Assembly: GCF_018860975.1 (NCBI RefSeq)
Contig: NZ_JAHKQI010000006.1
Span: 62,001-126,000 of the forward strand
Origin: Lentibacter algarum
GTDB taxonomy: Bacteria; Pseudomonadota; Alphaproteobacteria; Rhodobacterales; Rhodobacteraceae
Direction: 5' to 3'
Length of the DNA: 64,000 bases
Positions 17,530 through 25,321 of the stretch are shown here, piece by piece. The notes beneath the pieces were generated by a model that was not told where the DNA came from, ran no database searches, and worked only from the letters and a program-made list of their open reading frames with translations. The translations under genes were made by a program, and so were the position numbers. The first letter of the stretch is position 1; each line of letters begins with the position of its first letter.

Positions 17530-18053
17530 TTGCGTCGCTTGTGCTCTTCCAGGCGCGGCATGATCTCGACAAAATTGCAGGGCTTATGGCGGTAATCAAG
17601 CTGATGCACGAGGATCTCGTCCCAGCCGTCTTTGCATGCGCCGGGGCTGCCGGGCAGCGCAAACAGATAGCACCCGCCCGCAACACCCGCCGTGGCACGG
17701 CTCTGCACCGCACTGGTGCCGATCTTTTTCATGCTCACGATCGTAAACACCGTGCCGAAAGCGTCGATCTCTTTCTCATAGACATCGCGGTGCGCCTCGA
17801 CCGTCACATCGCGCCCCGTCAGCCCCGTGCCTCCCGTCGAAATGATCACATCAACGTCGCCCGAGGCCACCCAAGCGCGCAGCTGATCAGCAATCTCGGC
17901 GCGTTCGTCGCGGAGTATCTTGCGCTCCACAAGTTCATGCCCCGCCTCTTGAATGCGTCCAACCAGCACATCTCCCGAACGGTCATCTGCGGCCTCGCGG
18001 CTGTCTGACACCGTCAGCACAGCAATCCGCACAGGTATAAACTCGCGCATCAC
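17526..18053 (-). CDS. moaB: Molybdenum cofactor biosynthesis protein MoaB/MogA family
   Basis: Members of this family adenylylate molybdopterin before metal insertion. The 175-residue product contains the molybdopterin-binding loop IISTGGTGLTGRDVT and the second signature ALPGSPGACKDGWDEIL. It sits in a three-gene minus-strand string with 4-bp overlaps: the UDG-like gene, moaB and NUDIX. Confidence 0.9.
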   Translation of the reverse strand: MMREFIPVRIAVLTVSDSREAADDRSGDVLVGRIQEAGHELVERKILRDERAEIADQLRAWVASGDVDVIISTGGTGLTGRDVTVEAHRDVYEKEIDAFGTVFTIVSMKKIGTSAVQSRATAGVAGGCYLFALPGSPGACKDGWDEILVHQLDYRHKPCNFVEIMPRLEEHKRRK

Positions 18054-18814
18054 ATCAACCTCGCTTTGAGTTCCAGCAAATCAGCCCAGGCGTCTCGTTT
18101 CAGCTGCGGTTGGCGGATCAGTTGCTCTGGGGCAAACATTGGCATCGCGGGCCTTCCGTAAACCTCGGCCCACGTGCCGCGCAACCGCGTTATGCCGCGC
18201 TTCATAAGCGTCGTCTCGCAGCTGATATTGCCCATCAGCACAACAACTTCCGGTGCCGCCAGCGCAACATGCCGCTCAACAAAGGGGCGCATCATCGCGA
18301 TATCCTGCGGTTTTGGCTCTTGGCTCATTGGCCGCCAAGGCAGCACATTCGTCAGGTAAACGCTTTCGTCACGCGTCAGCCCGATTGCCGCCAGCATCTT
18401 ATCAAGCAGCTTGCCTTGAGCGCCGCTAAAGGGCTTGCCAGCCTGGTCATCGTCGCGGCTTGGAGCGTCGCCGATGATCATCACCCGCGCACTCGCAACC
18501 CCGCCAGAAAACACCAGATTGCGCGCGCCCTTTTTCAGCTCACAATGCTCGAAACCCGCCAAAGCCGCTTGCAATTCTTCAAGGTTTGAGGCCCCCTCCG
18601 CCGCCGCCGTAGCCGCCGCAATGACGTCAACCTTGGGCAGTTCAACGGGCGTGGTAACAGCGACGGGTTCCGCCACCTTGGGCACCTTGGCTTTCACCAT
18701 ATCAACCAGCTCGAAACGGTCGATAGGCGTCTCGCTCAGAGCCTCGTCAGCCCCGAGTTCGATCTGCCAATCAAGGGCAGCGCGCCAAGCGTGATATTCT
18801 TGAGCCGATTCCAT
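18050..18814 (-). CDS. Uracil-DNA glycosylase family 4-like protein, degenerate Fe-S site
   Basis: The C-terminal 165 or so residues align by pattern to family 4 uracil-DNA glycosylases: VMIIGDAPSRDDDQAGKPFSG, NVLPWRPMSQEPKPQDI and LIRQPQLKRDAWADL. The four cluster cysteines are not there; the whole 254-residue protein has only two Cys (HCELKK and NISCETT). The GEAPG motif reads GDAPS, and the His before the RxPxxK segment is replaced (MFAPEQ). It may be a non-classical or inactive member. The N-terminal 85 residues are variable and Ala/Val-rich. Confidence 0.75.
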   Translation of the reverse strand: MESAQEYHAWRAALDWQIELGADEALSETPIDRFELVDMVKAKVPKVAEPVAVTTPVELPKVDVIAAATAAAEGASNLEELQAALAGFEHCELKKGARNLVFSGGVASARVMIIGDAPSRDDDQAGKPFSGAQGKLLDKMLAAIGLTRDESVYLTNVLPWRPMSQEPKPQDIAMMRPFVERHVALAAPEVVVLMGNISCETTLMKRGITRLRGTWAEVYGRPAMPMFAPEQLIRQPQLKRDAWADLLELKARLM

Positions 18815-18929
18815 GCGCGCAGCCTAGCGCAACTCGTCACGCAGCAAAACCGCGAAACCGCCAGCGCAACGCTTGCACGCCATAGCCGCCTTGCGTATAC
18901 ACCGACAAGATTTGAGAGGAGCCGCGAGC

Positions 18930-19886
18930 ATGAGCTTTGCACACCGTCACCTTCTGGGAATTGAAGCGCTCTCACAAGCCGATATCACCGCCATTCTTGA
19001 TCTCGCTGACCAATATGTGACGCTCAACCGCTCGCCTTCAAAACACTCTGACGCCCTCACTGGCCTTACCCAGATCAACATGTTTTTCGAGAACTCGACG
19101 CGCACGCAGGCTTCCTTTGAGCTCGCAGGCAAGCGCCTCGGAGCGGACGTTATGAACATGGCGATGCAGGCAAGTTCTGTCAAAAAAGGCGAAACGCTGA
19201 TCGACACCGCGCTGACGCTCAACGCCATGCACCCCGACTTGCTGGTGGTGCGACACCCCAACTCCGGCGCGGTTGATCTGCTGGCGCAAAAAGTAAACTG
19301 CGCCGTGCTCAACGCCGGCGACGGGCGGCACGAGCACCCCACGCAAGCGCTGCTCGACGCGCTCACAATCCGCCGCGCCAAGGGCCGTTTGCACCGTTTG
19401 AACATTGCGATCTGCGGCGATATCGCCCACTCCCGCGTGGCCCGTTCAAACCTGATCCTGCTTGGCAAAATGGAAAACCGCGTGCGCCTTGTTGGCCCAC
19501 CGACGCTCATCCCCTCGCAGTTCTCCGAGTTCGGTTGCGAGGTTTACCACGACATGCACGAAGGGCTGGAAGACGTTGATGTGGTGATGATGCTCCGCCT
19601 GCAAAAAGAGCGCATGGATGGTGGCTTTATCCCCTCGGAGCGCGAGTATTATCACCGCTACGGCCTTGACGCCGACAAGCTTAAGCGCGCCAAACCTGAC
19701 GCCATTGTCATGCACCCCGGCCCGATGAACCGCGGTGTCGAGATTGACGGTGATATCGCCGATGATGTCACCCGCTCTGTGATCCAGGAGCAAGTCGAAA
19801 TGGGCGTCGCCGTGCGTATGGCCGCGATGCACCTGCTGGCCGAAAACGCCAAGGCCGCGGCGACATCCAAAGGCACTTATGTCTGA
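18930..19886 (+). CDS. pyrB: Aspartate carbamoyltransferase catalytic subunit
   Basis: PyrB condenses carbamoyl phosphate with aspartate in pyrimidine biosynthesis. I start at the ATG at 18930 ([10 protein letters not shown]), with GAGAGGA upstream. The 318-residue protein has the carbamoyl phosphate loop [22 protein letters not shown] and [13 protein letters not shown]. No pyrI regulatory gene follows. Instead a PH-like membrane gene and an inactive dihydroorotase-like gene overlap it in series, as expected for the class of transcarbamoylase built from PyrB plus PyrC'. Confidence 0.95.
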   Translation: MSFAHRHLLGIEALSQADITAILDLADQYVTLNRSPSKHSDALTGLTQINMFFENSTRTQASFELAGKRLGADVMNMAMQASSVKKGETLIDTALTLNAMHPDLLVVRHPNSGAVDLLAQKVNCAVLNAGDGRHEHPTQALLDALTIRRAKGRLHRLNIAICGDIAHSRVARSNLILLGKMENRVRLVGPPTLIPSQFSEFGCEVYHDMHEGLEDVDVVMMLRLQKERMDGGFIPSEREYYHRYGLDADKLKRAKPDAIVMHPGPMNRGVEIDGDIADDVTRSVIQEQVEMGVAVRMAAMHLLAENAKAAATSKGTYV

Positions 19887-20379
19887 GCCCGCGCCTCTTG
19901 AACGGGCCAAAAACCCGCCCCCCGTCACCACGCTGCTTGACGACGAGGCCTTCCTCGGAACGTGGCAGCCCGACATCAAAACATTTGCCATACGCGCCCT
20001 TGCGCTTGGGGCCGTGACGGCGCTGTTTATCGGGCCATACTTTGCACTGAACCCGCTCCTCTGGTTGCCGATCATGCTGATCACCTCGCTGATCTACGTC
20101 TTTTTGTTTGACGATCACCTCAACTGGCTGCGTCACCGCAATGACGTTTGGCACCTCACTTCATTTCGGCTCATCTACGAAAACCAAATCGAACCCGCCC
20201 AGAACGCCACAACAAATTTGCACGATATCGACACCGTGAAGCGTGTCATGTGGAAATCCCTACGCATCCGCCTGTTCACAGGGCAAAGCACCGTGGCCAA
20301 ATACCTCGCCAACCCCAAATCCCTCAAAACCGCGATCTTGCAAGCCAAAGCCAAAATCGAAGGAACCAGCGATGCCTAA
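19879..20379 (+). CDS. Small membrane protein with PH-like C-terminus
   Basis: The 166-residue protein has two hydrophobic segments between about residues 38 and 80 ([15 protein letters not shown] and [18 protein letters not shown]). A cytosolic region follows with [12 protein letters not shown] and [29 protein letters not shown], a pattern typical of bacterial PH-like domains. It overlaps pyrB by 8 bp and the next gene by 8 bp, so it is locked into the pyrimidine operon. I do not recognise a specific function. Confidence 0.75.
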   Translation: MSEPAPLERAKNPPPVTTLLDDEAFLGTWQPDIKTFAIRALALGAVTALFIGPYFALNPLLWLPIMLITSLIYVFLFDDHLNWLRHRNDVWHLTSFRLIYENQIEPAQNATTNLHDIDTVKRVMWKSLRIRLFTGQSTVAKYLANPKSLKTAILQAKAKIEGTSDA

Positions 20380-21655
20380 ACTGCTGTTCACCAACGCCCG
20401 CCTGATTGACCCAGAAGCCCAGACCGAGGCACTCGGATGGTTGCTGGTTAAGGATGGCAGCATCGCAGCAACAGGCGTTGACGCCGCGCCAAGCGCTGAT
20501 GAGGTCATTGATTGTAAAGGCAAATGCCTCGCCCCCGGCATTGTCGATATCGGCGTCAAAGTCGGAGAGCCCGGCGAGCGGCACCGCGAAAGCTATGCCT
20601 CGGCGGGCCGTGCTGCGGCAGCTGGTGGCGTCACCACGATCGTCATTCGCCCCGACACATCGCCCGCGCTCGACACGCCCGAAGCGCTCGAATTTGTGAT
20701 GCGCCGCGCGAAGGAAGACAGCCTCGTCAACGTGCTGCCCATCGCCGCACTCACCAAGGGCCGCTTGGGCCATGAGATGTCAGAGATCGGCTTTCTGCTC
20801 GACGCCGGTGCTGTCGCTTTTTCCGACTGCGACGCTGTTGTCACCAACACCAAAGTCTTTCAGCGCGCCCTCACCTACGCCAAAAGCCTCGGCGCGTTGG
20901 TCATTGCCCACCCGCAAGAGCCGACGCTCTCGGCAGGCGCTTGCGCCACCTCCGGCAAGTTTGCCGCCCTGCGCGGTCTGCCTTCTGTCTCGCCAATGGC
21001 CGAGCGCATGGGCCTAGACCGTGACATCGCCCTCCTGGAAATGACAGGTGGAAAAACCGGCGCGCGCTATCATGCGGACCAGATCACCACATCGCGCGCC
21101 CTGCCCGCCTTGGAGCGCGCAAAGGCCAACGGGCTTGATATCACCGCAGGCACCTCGATCCACCACCTGACGCTCAACGAACTCGATGTGGCCGACTACC
21201 GCACATACTTCAAACTCAAGCCGCCCCTGCGCGCCGAGGATGACCGCATCGCGACAGTCCAAGCTGTCGCCTCGGGCCTTATCGATATCATCAGCTCGAT
21301 GCACACGCCCCAAGACGAAGAGAGCAAACGCCTGCCCTTTGAGGAAGCCGCCTCAGGGGCCGTTGCACTCGAAACCCTGCTGCCCGCCGCCCTGCGCATG
21401 GTGCATGCCGAGCAGATGACATTGCCACAACTTTTCCGTGCATTGGCGCTCAACCCCGCCAAGCGCCTTGGCCTTGCAACTGGCCGTCTCAGCAAGGGCG
21501 CACCCGCCGACCTAACGCTGTTTGACCCCGACAAGCCCTTTATTCTTGACCGTGCCACACTCATGTCAAAATCCAAGAATACACCCTTTGACGGGCAGCG
21601 CCTTCAAGGTAAGGTTGTGTCTACTTATGTTGCTGGCGAAAAGGTATTTGGCTGA
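20372..21655 (+). CDS. pyrX: Dihydroorotase-like non-catalytic subunit (PyrC')
   Basis: This has the amidohydrolase-fold length of dihydroorotase (427 residues) with the start at the ATG at 20372, which overlaps the preceding stop. The zinc site is absent: the usual HxH before REPG reads IGVKVGEPG, and TDHAPH near the C-terminal third reads SSMHTPQ. The segment corresponding to HCED reads HPQE. Pseudomonas-type ATCase needs just such an inactive PyrC' to hold PyrB in a dodecamer. A structural role with PyrB is therefore inferred, with an active PyrC elsewhere. Confidence 0.85.
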   Translation: MPKLLFTNARLIDPEAQTEALGWLLVKDGSIAATGVDAAPSADEVIDCKGKCLAPGIVDIGVKVGEPGERHRESYASAGRAAAAGGVTTIVIRPDTSPALDTPEALEFVMRRAKEDSLVNVLPIAALTKGRLGHEMSEIGFLLDAGAVAFSDCDAVVTNTKVFQRALTYAKSLGALVIAHPQEPTLSAGACATSGKFAALRGLPSVSPMAERMGLDRDIALLEMTGGKTGARYHADQITTSRALPALERAKANGLDITAGTSIHHLTLNELDVADYRTYFKLKPPLRAEDDRIATVQAVASGLIDIISSMHTPQDEESKRLPFEEAASGAVALETLLPAALRMVHAEQMTLPQLFRALALNPAKRLGLATGRLSKGAPADLTLFDPDKPFILDRATLMSKSKNTPFDGQRLQGKVVSTYVAGEKVFG

Positions 21656-22257
21656 TGCCCCTGATCGAAAACACCGCCACCGTGCTGCTCCTTTGGGCCG
21701 CGGTTGGCTATCTCCTCGGCTCTGTGCCCTTCGGCATTTTGGTCGCACGCGTCTTTTCGCTCGGTGATCTGCGCAGCATCGGCTCGGGCAATATCGGCAC
21801 AACCAATGTTTTGCGCACCGGCAACAAAACCGCCGCAGCGCTCACCTTACTGCTGGACGCTGTCAAAGGCGTGGCGGCTGTTCTCCTCGCACGTTGTTTT
21901 GCGGGTGAAGACGCGGCACAGCTCGCGGGCCTCATGGCTTTCCTCGGGCATTGCTTCCCGCTCTGGCTTGGCTTCAAAGGTGGCAAAGGCGTTGCAACAT
22001 TTCTGGGTATTTTGCTCGCCCTCGCATGGCCTGTCGGCCTCGCCTGTTGCGCGACGTGGCTCGCGGCCGCCCTCATCTGGCGCTTTTCCTCATTGGCCGC
22101 GGTCAGCGCCGCCGCCAGCTCGACAATCTGGATGGCGCTTCTTGGTGCCCGCGCCGAACTTCTGCTCGGCATTATCCTCACAGTGTTGGTGTTTTATACC
22201 CATCGCCTGAACATCGAGCGCCTGCGCAACGACACCGAGCCAAAGATCGGCCAGTAA
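21655..22257 (+). CDS. plsY: Glycerol-3-phosphate acyltransferase PlsY
   Basis: PlsY is an inner-membrane enzyme using acyl-phosphate to acylate glycerol-3-phosphate, the first step of phospholipid synthesis. The three family motifs are visible: GSVPFGILVAR, GSGNIGTTNVLRTGN and HCFPLWLGFKGGKGVAT. The length of 200 residues and several hydrophobic helices fit. The ATG overlaps the pyrX stop by one base (TGATG), so it is the fourth gene of the pyr operon. Confidence 0.94.
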   Translation: MPLIENTATVLLLWAAVGYLLGSVPFGILVARVFSLGDLRSIGSGNIGTTNVLRTGNKTAAALTLLLDAVKGVAAVLLARCFAGEDAAQLAGLMAFLGHCFPLWLGFKGGKGVATFLGILLALAWPVGLACCATWLAAALIWRFSSLAAVSAAASSTIWMALLGARAELLLGIILTVLVFYTHRLNIERLRNDTEPKIGQ

Positions 22258-22307
22258 CGCCTTCATAAAAAAGTTCCTGAACGTCTTGTAAATCTCCTAT
22301 CTTTCTA

Positions 22308-22340
22308 TTATTTCTGAATTAACAGAAATTTCAGAAATAA
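22308..22340. promoter_or_regulatory. Inverted-repeat operator upstream of the GbsR-type gene
   Basis: A perfect 11-bp inverted repeat (TTATTTCTGAA and its complement) spans this interval with an 11-bp centre. It ends 10 bases before the regulator's ATG at 22351. A tighter element TTTCTG-N6-CAGAAA lies inside at 22311-22328. The same element with one mismatch recurs at 22929-22946. This is most simply the regulator's own operator. Confidence 0.6.
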
Positions 22341-22350
22341 GAAGAAGCAC

Positions 22351-22884
22351 ATGCATCTAACACCTGCCATGCAAAACTTTATCCTCCATTGGGGGGAAAT
22401 GGGCACCAAGTGGGGCGTCAATCGCTCGGTCGCACAGGTTCATGCTCTGCTGCATATTTCGCCAGACCCGATGACAGCCGAAGACATCTGCGAGGCCCTA
22501 AACCTCGCGCGCTCGAATGTCTCGACCGCGATCAAGGAGTTGCAGGGTTGGAAGCTGGTCAAAGCCAGTCGGCAACTCGGCGATCGGCGTGATCATTTCA
22601 CGTCGGTTCGCGACATGTTTGATCTCGTCAACACCGTCGTCGAAGGCCGACGCGATCGTGAGTATGCGCCTACGCTTGCCGCCCTTCGGGTTGTTGCGCG
22701 CGAGGCCGAAAGTGACGGCACCCCCGAGCACATCCGCGCTCGTTTTGCCGAGACGCTCGAAACCATGCAACAGTTTGATGCGTGGTATGCCGAGATCGCG
22801 CGCCTACCGCGTGGCACTCAAATGACCCTTCTCAAGCTCGGCGCCAAAATCGCTCGCTTCCTACCTAAAGGCTCTTCTTCCTAG
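22351..22884 (+). CDS. GbsR/MarR-type transcriptional regulator
   Basis: The 177-residue product has a winged-helix core: MTAEDICEALNLARSNVSTAIKELQGWKLV as helix-turn-helix, then GDRRDHFTSVRD as wing. It opens with the GbsR-like N-terminal helix (NFILHWGEMGTKWGVNRSVAQVHALL). GbsR proteins of other bacteria respond to choline or act in envelope and osmotic functions; the ligand here is unknown. The two membrane proteins downstream are the probable target genes, judged from the shared operator. Confidence 0.87.
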   Translation: MHLTPAMQNFILHWGEMGTKWGVNRSVAQVHALLHISPDPMTAEDICEALNLARSNVSTAIKELQGWKLVKASRQLGDRRDHFTSVRDMFDLVNTVVEGRRDREYAPTLAALRVVAREAESDGTPEHIRARFAETLETMQQFDAWYAEIARLPRGTQMTLLKLGAKIARFLPKGSSS

Positions 22885-22928
22885 AGCCTGACAGTTAAAG
22901 CTTTGACTGATACAGTTTTGACTGCAAA

Positions 22929-22946
22929 TTTCGGAGATTACAGAAA
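22929..22946. promoter_or_regulatory. Second copy of the GbsR-type operator over the RBS
   Basis: TTTCGG-AGATTA-CAGAAA matches the element at 22311-22328 with one mismatch and the same 6-bp spacing. It contains the ribosome-binding GGAG (22933-22936) and ends on the first base of the following start codon, so bound protein would sit on the transcript start region. Upstream, TTTGACTG occurs twice 15 bp apart (22902 and 22917). Confidence 0.5.
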
Positions 22947-23371
22947 TGACCGCAATTGCAAAAACTCAACCTCTCCCCCGCAGAACCCTCTGGGCAACCC
23001 GCCGCATTCATATGCCGGCCTTCTTCGGCGCGCTTGTGCTCGCGCCGATCCTTGACACAGCGCTCACGTTCTTTCTGATCATTCCCTTGTTTGCACTCTA
23101 CATGGGTGCCCCGTTCTACCTCCTCATCGGAACGCCAACTTTGCTCTGGATGCTCTCTCAAGCAGAGTGCAGGCCAGTCAACTGCGCAGTCGCGGCCGTG
23201 CTTTCAAGCACCACCGCCAGCGCCTTGGTGCTCGCCTATAGCTGGATCACACAGGACGAAAGCCTCTCGCAAGCCGCCCTTCTCTACCTGTTTTTCGGAG
23301 CCATCTTCGCTCCGATCTGGGGCGCAACCTTTGGCTACCTTTACATGTTTTTCACCAAACCAACCGCGTAA
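22946..23371 (+). CDS. Small polytopic membrane protein, function unknown
   Basis: The protein has 141 residues and about four predicted membrane segments: ALVLAPILDTALTFFLIIPLFAL, FYLLIGTPTLLWML, NCAVAAVLSSTTASALVLAY and AALLYLFFGAIFAPIWGATFGYLYMFF. No known family is apparent to me. It lies 61 bp downstream of the GbsR-type regulator and is preceded by a candidate operator. With the next gene, 14 bp away, it ends at a strong terminator, so the regulator and two membrane proteins form one small module. Confidence 0.72.
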   Translation: MTAIAKTQPLPRRTLWATRRIHMPAFFGALVLAPILDTALTFFLIIPLFALYMGAPFYLLIGTPTLLWMLSQAECRPVNCAVAAVLSSTTASALVLAYSWITQDESLSQAALLYLFFGAIFAPIWGATFGYLYMFFTKPTA

Positions 23372-23385
23372 GAAAGGAGCACCTC

Positions 23386-23715
23386 ATGCTAACCTACGCA
23401 CTTGTTTACCTCATCGCCGCACTTTTGGCTGTCGCAACTCTCAGCTTCATGATCCTCAAGATCGGCACTCTGCTCGCCGACTGCCCGCAAACCGGAAAGA
23501 ACGCCCGCTCCGCGGCACTTTCAGTCGCCACAGGATATGCCGCGATCGGCACTGGCGGCGTGCTGCTCATCGGAGGCATGTTGCCCCTTCTTCGCGACAT
23601 GCCTGAAGCGGGTGCGACTTTGGCTCTCGGTTTCGCCGCCCTCTGCCTTGGCCTTGGGTTCACCCAAGCCGTCGGAACCCTGCGTGATGTGCTCAAAGTA
23701 TCTGACGCAGCCTAA
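23386..23715 (+). CDS. Small membrane protein, function unknown
   Basis: The product has 109 residues with three hydrophobic stretches: YLIAALLAVATLSFMILKIG, TGYAAIGTGGVLLIGGMLPLL and LALGFAALCLGLGFTQAVGTL. An AGGAG lies six bases before the ATG (AAAGGAGCACCTC). I recognise no family. It is the last gene before the rho-independent terminator. Confidence 0.7.
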   Translation: MLTYALVYLIAALLAVATLSFMILKIGTLLADCPQTGKNARSAALSVATGYAAIGTGGVLLIGGMLPLLRDMPEAGATLALGFAALCLGLGFTQAVGTLRDVLKVSDAA

Positions 23716-23737
23716 CAAAGCGTTAAACGAGAACAAC

Positions 23738-23767
23738 AAAAGGCCCCGTTTGACCGGGGCCTTTTTT
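23738..23767 (+). terminator. Rho-independent terminator
   Basis: AAAAGGCCCCG, a six-base loop and CGGGGCCTTTT form a perfect 11-bp stem that continues into a run of T. It ends the transcript of the GbsR-type regulator and its membrane genes and is the clearest intrinsic terminator in the window. Confidence 0.93.
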
Positions 23768-23819
23768 GTGTGCGCAACGTTCGCTGCATTAAGTTAACTC
23801 ACATTAACCCCATGCTCGA

Positions 23820-23866
23820 AACTGTCAGCACGCATTATGCACTGTGGTATGCACTGCTATATGCAC
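23820..23866. repeat. Array of three TATGCAC repeats at 12-bp spacing, copy A
   Basis: TATGCAC begins at 23836, 23848 and 23860, an exact 12-bp period (about one helical turn). The 36 bp at 23820-23855 are identical, in reverse complement, to 32508-32543. It lies in the 150-bp gap between a terminator and the 3' end of gshA, i.e. between converging genes, where no promoter is needed. Apart from this the gap holds nothing I can name. Confidence 0.85.
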
Positions 23867-23917
23867 GCAAGTCACCTGCGAGAAGCTCGCAAAAACAAGC
23901 GTTAATCAAGCCGCGCG

Positions 23918-25288
23918 TTAGTATGAATAATCGCTGTAAATGCGGTTCAAATCGCCTTCCCAGTCGGTCTCGTAACGGCGCAAAAGTTCGTCGGCGGGCA
24001 CTTCTCCACTTTCTAACGACTCCTTAAGAGCATTCAGGAAATGGGTTTCATCTGGAATCATCCCGCCAGCCCCCGCCTGTCCTCGCGCCTTCAAACCGGC
24101 CTCGGAAATATCAACGATTTCGCGCGCCAGATCATGCATCTTGATGCCGTTCACTTCGGCTTGCAAACCATCAACAGAAGCCGCCACACGCAGCCCTTCG
24201 CGGGTCTCTATGTCCCAGCCTTTGGCAACGTCCCAAGCCGCATCAAGAGCACCTTGATCATACATCAAACCAACCCAGAAAGCCGGCAATGCACAGAGCC
24301 TGCGCCACGGCCCTCCATCGGCCCCGCGCATCTCCATATACTGCTTGATCCGCGCTTCAGGGAACAGCGTTGTCAGGTGATCGGCCCAGTCAGATAACGT
24401 CGGTTTCTCACCGGGCAATGCGGGCAACTCGCCCTTTAGAAAGTCACGGAATGATTGCCCTAAAGCGTTGATATACTTGCCATCTCGGTAGACAAAATAC
24501 ATCGGCGTATCGAGCGCATACTGCACCCAGCGCTCAAAGCCAAAGCCCTCTTCAAACACAAACGGAACCATGCCGGTGCGCGCGTCATCAAGATCGCGCC
24601 AAACACGGCTGCGCCAGCTTTTGTGGCCGTTTGGTTTGCCCTCAAAAAACGGCGAGTTGGCAAACAGAGCCGTCGCCACCGGTTGCAACGCAATCGCCGC
24701 ACGCAGCTTCTGCACCATGTCGTTTTCAGAGGCAAAATCGAGGTTCACCTGAACGGTGCAAGTCCGGCGCATCATCACGCGGCCCATGGTGCCGACTTCT
24801 TGCATATAGTTGTTCATCAGCTCGTAGCGCCCTTTGGGCATCAACGGCATCTGCTCATGAGTCCAGATTGGCGCAGCTCCGAGGCCGATAAACTTGACGC
24901 CAACCTTGTCGGCGATGTCTTTAACCTCTTTGAGGTGAACGTTCACTTCATCGCAGGTCTGGTGGATGTTTTCCAAAGGTGCGCCCGAGAGCTCGAGTTG
25001 CCCCCCCGGTTCAAGGCTCACATTGGCCCCATCCTTCTCTAAACCAACAATATTTTCTCCTTCAAACACGGGCGTCCAACCATGCGCATCACGCAGCCCT
25101 TCCAGCACAGCAAGCACCGAACGTTCACCCGCGTAAGGAATTGGTAACAAACTGTCCTTACAGTAACCAAACTTCTCGTGTTCGGTGCCAATACGCCAGC
25201 TATCACGTGGTTTGCAGCCCTCGGCCATATATTCGGCCAGTTGGGCATGGTTTTCGATCGGCCCGCCGCCCGATTGAGGAATAGACAT
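23918..25288 (-). CDS. gshA: Glutamate-cysteine ligase (plant/alphaproteobacterial type)
   Basis: This enzyme makes gamma-glutamylcysteine, the first step of glutathione synthesis, in the cytoplasm. The 456-residue length and the segments RIGTEHEKFGY, LEPGGQLELSGAP, GLGAAPIWTHEQMPLMPKGR, TCTVQVNLDF and MEMRGADGGPWRRLCALPAFW are those of the plant-type GCL found in Alphaproteobacteria, not the E. coli GshA family. It stands alone on the minus strand between an unknown gene and the copy A repeat array. Confidence 0.93.
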   Translation of the reverse strand: MSIPQSGGGPIENHAQLAEYMAEGCKPRDSWRIGTEHEKFGYCKDSLLPIPYAGERSVLAVLEGLRDAHGWTPVFEGENIVGLEKDGANVSLEPGGQLELSGAPLENIHQTCDEVNVHLKEVKDIADKVGVKFIGLGAAPIWTHEQMPLMPKGRYELMNNYMQEVGTMGRVMMRRTCTVQVNLDFASENDMVQKLRAAIALQPVATALFANSPFFEGKPNGHKSWRSRVWRDLDDARTGMVPFVFEEGFGFERWVQYALDTPMYFVYRDGKYINALGQSFRDFLKGELPALPGEKPTLSDWADHLTTLFPEARIKQYMEMRGADGGPWRRLCALPAFWVGLMYDQGALDAAWDVAKGWDIETREGLRVAASVDGLQAEVNGIKMHDLAREIVDISEAGLKARGQAGAGGMIPDETHFLNALKESLESGEVPADELLRRYETDWEGDLNRIYSDYSY

Positions 25289-25321
25289 ATCAGTGCTCCG
25301 CGCTGTTTGCGTTGTGAACGC

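Noticed and set aside
23836-23866. CRISPR-like array
   Set aside because: The repeat is 7 bp with 5-bp gaps, far too short for CRISPR; no cas genes in the window.
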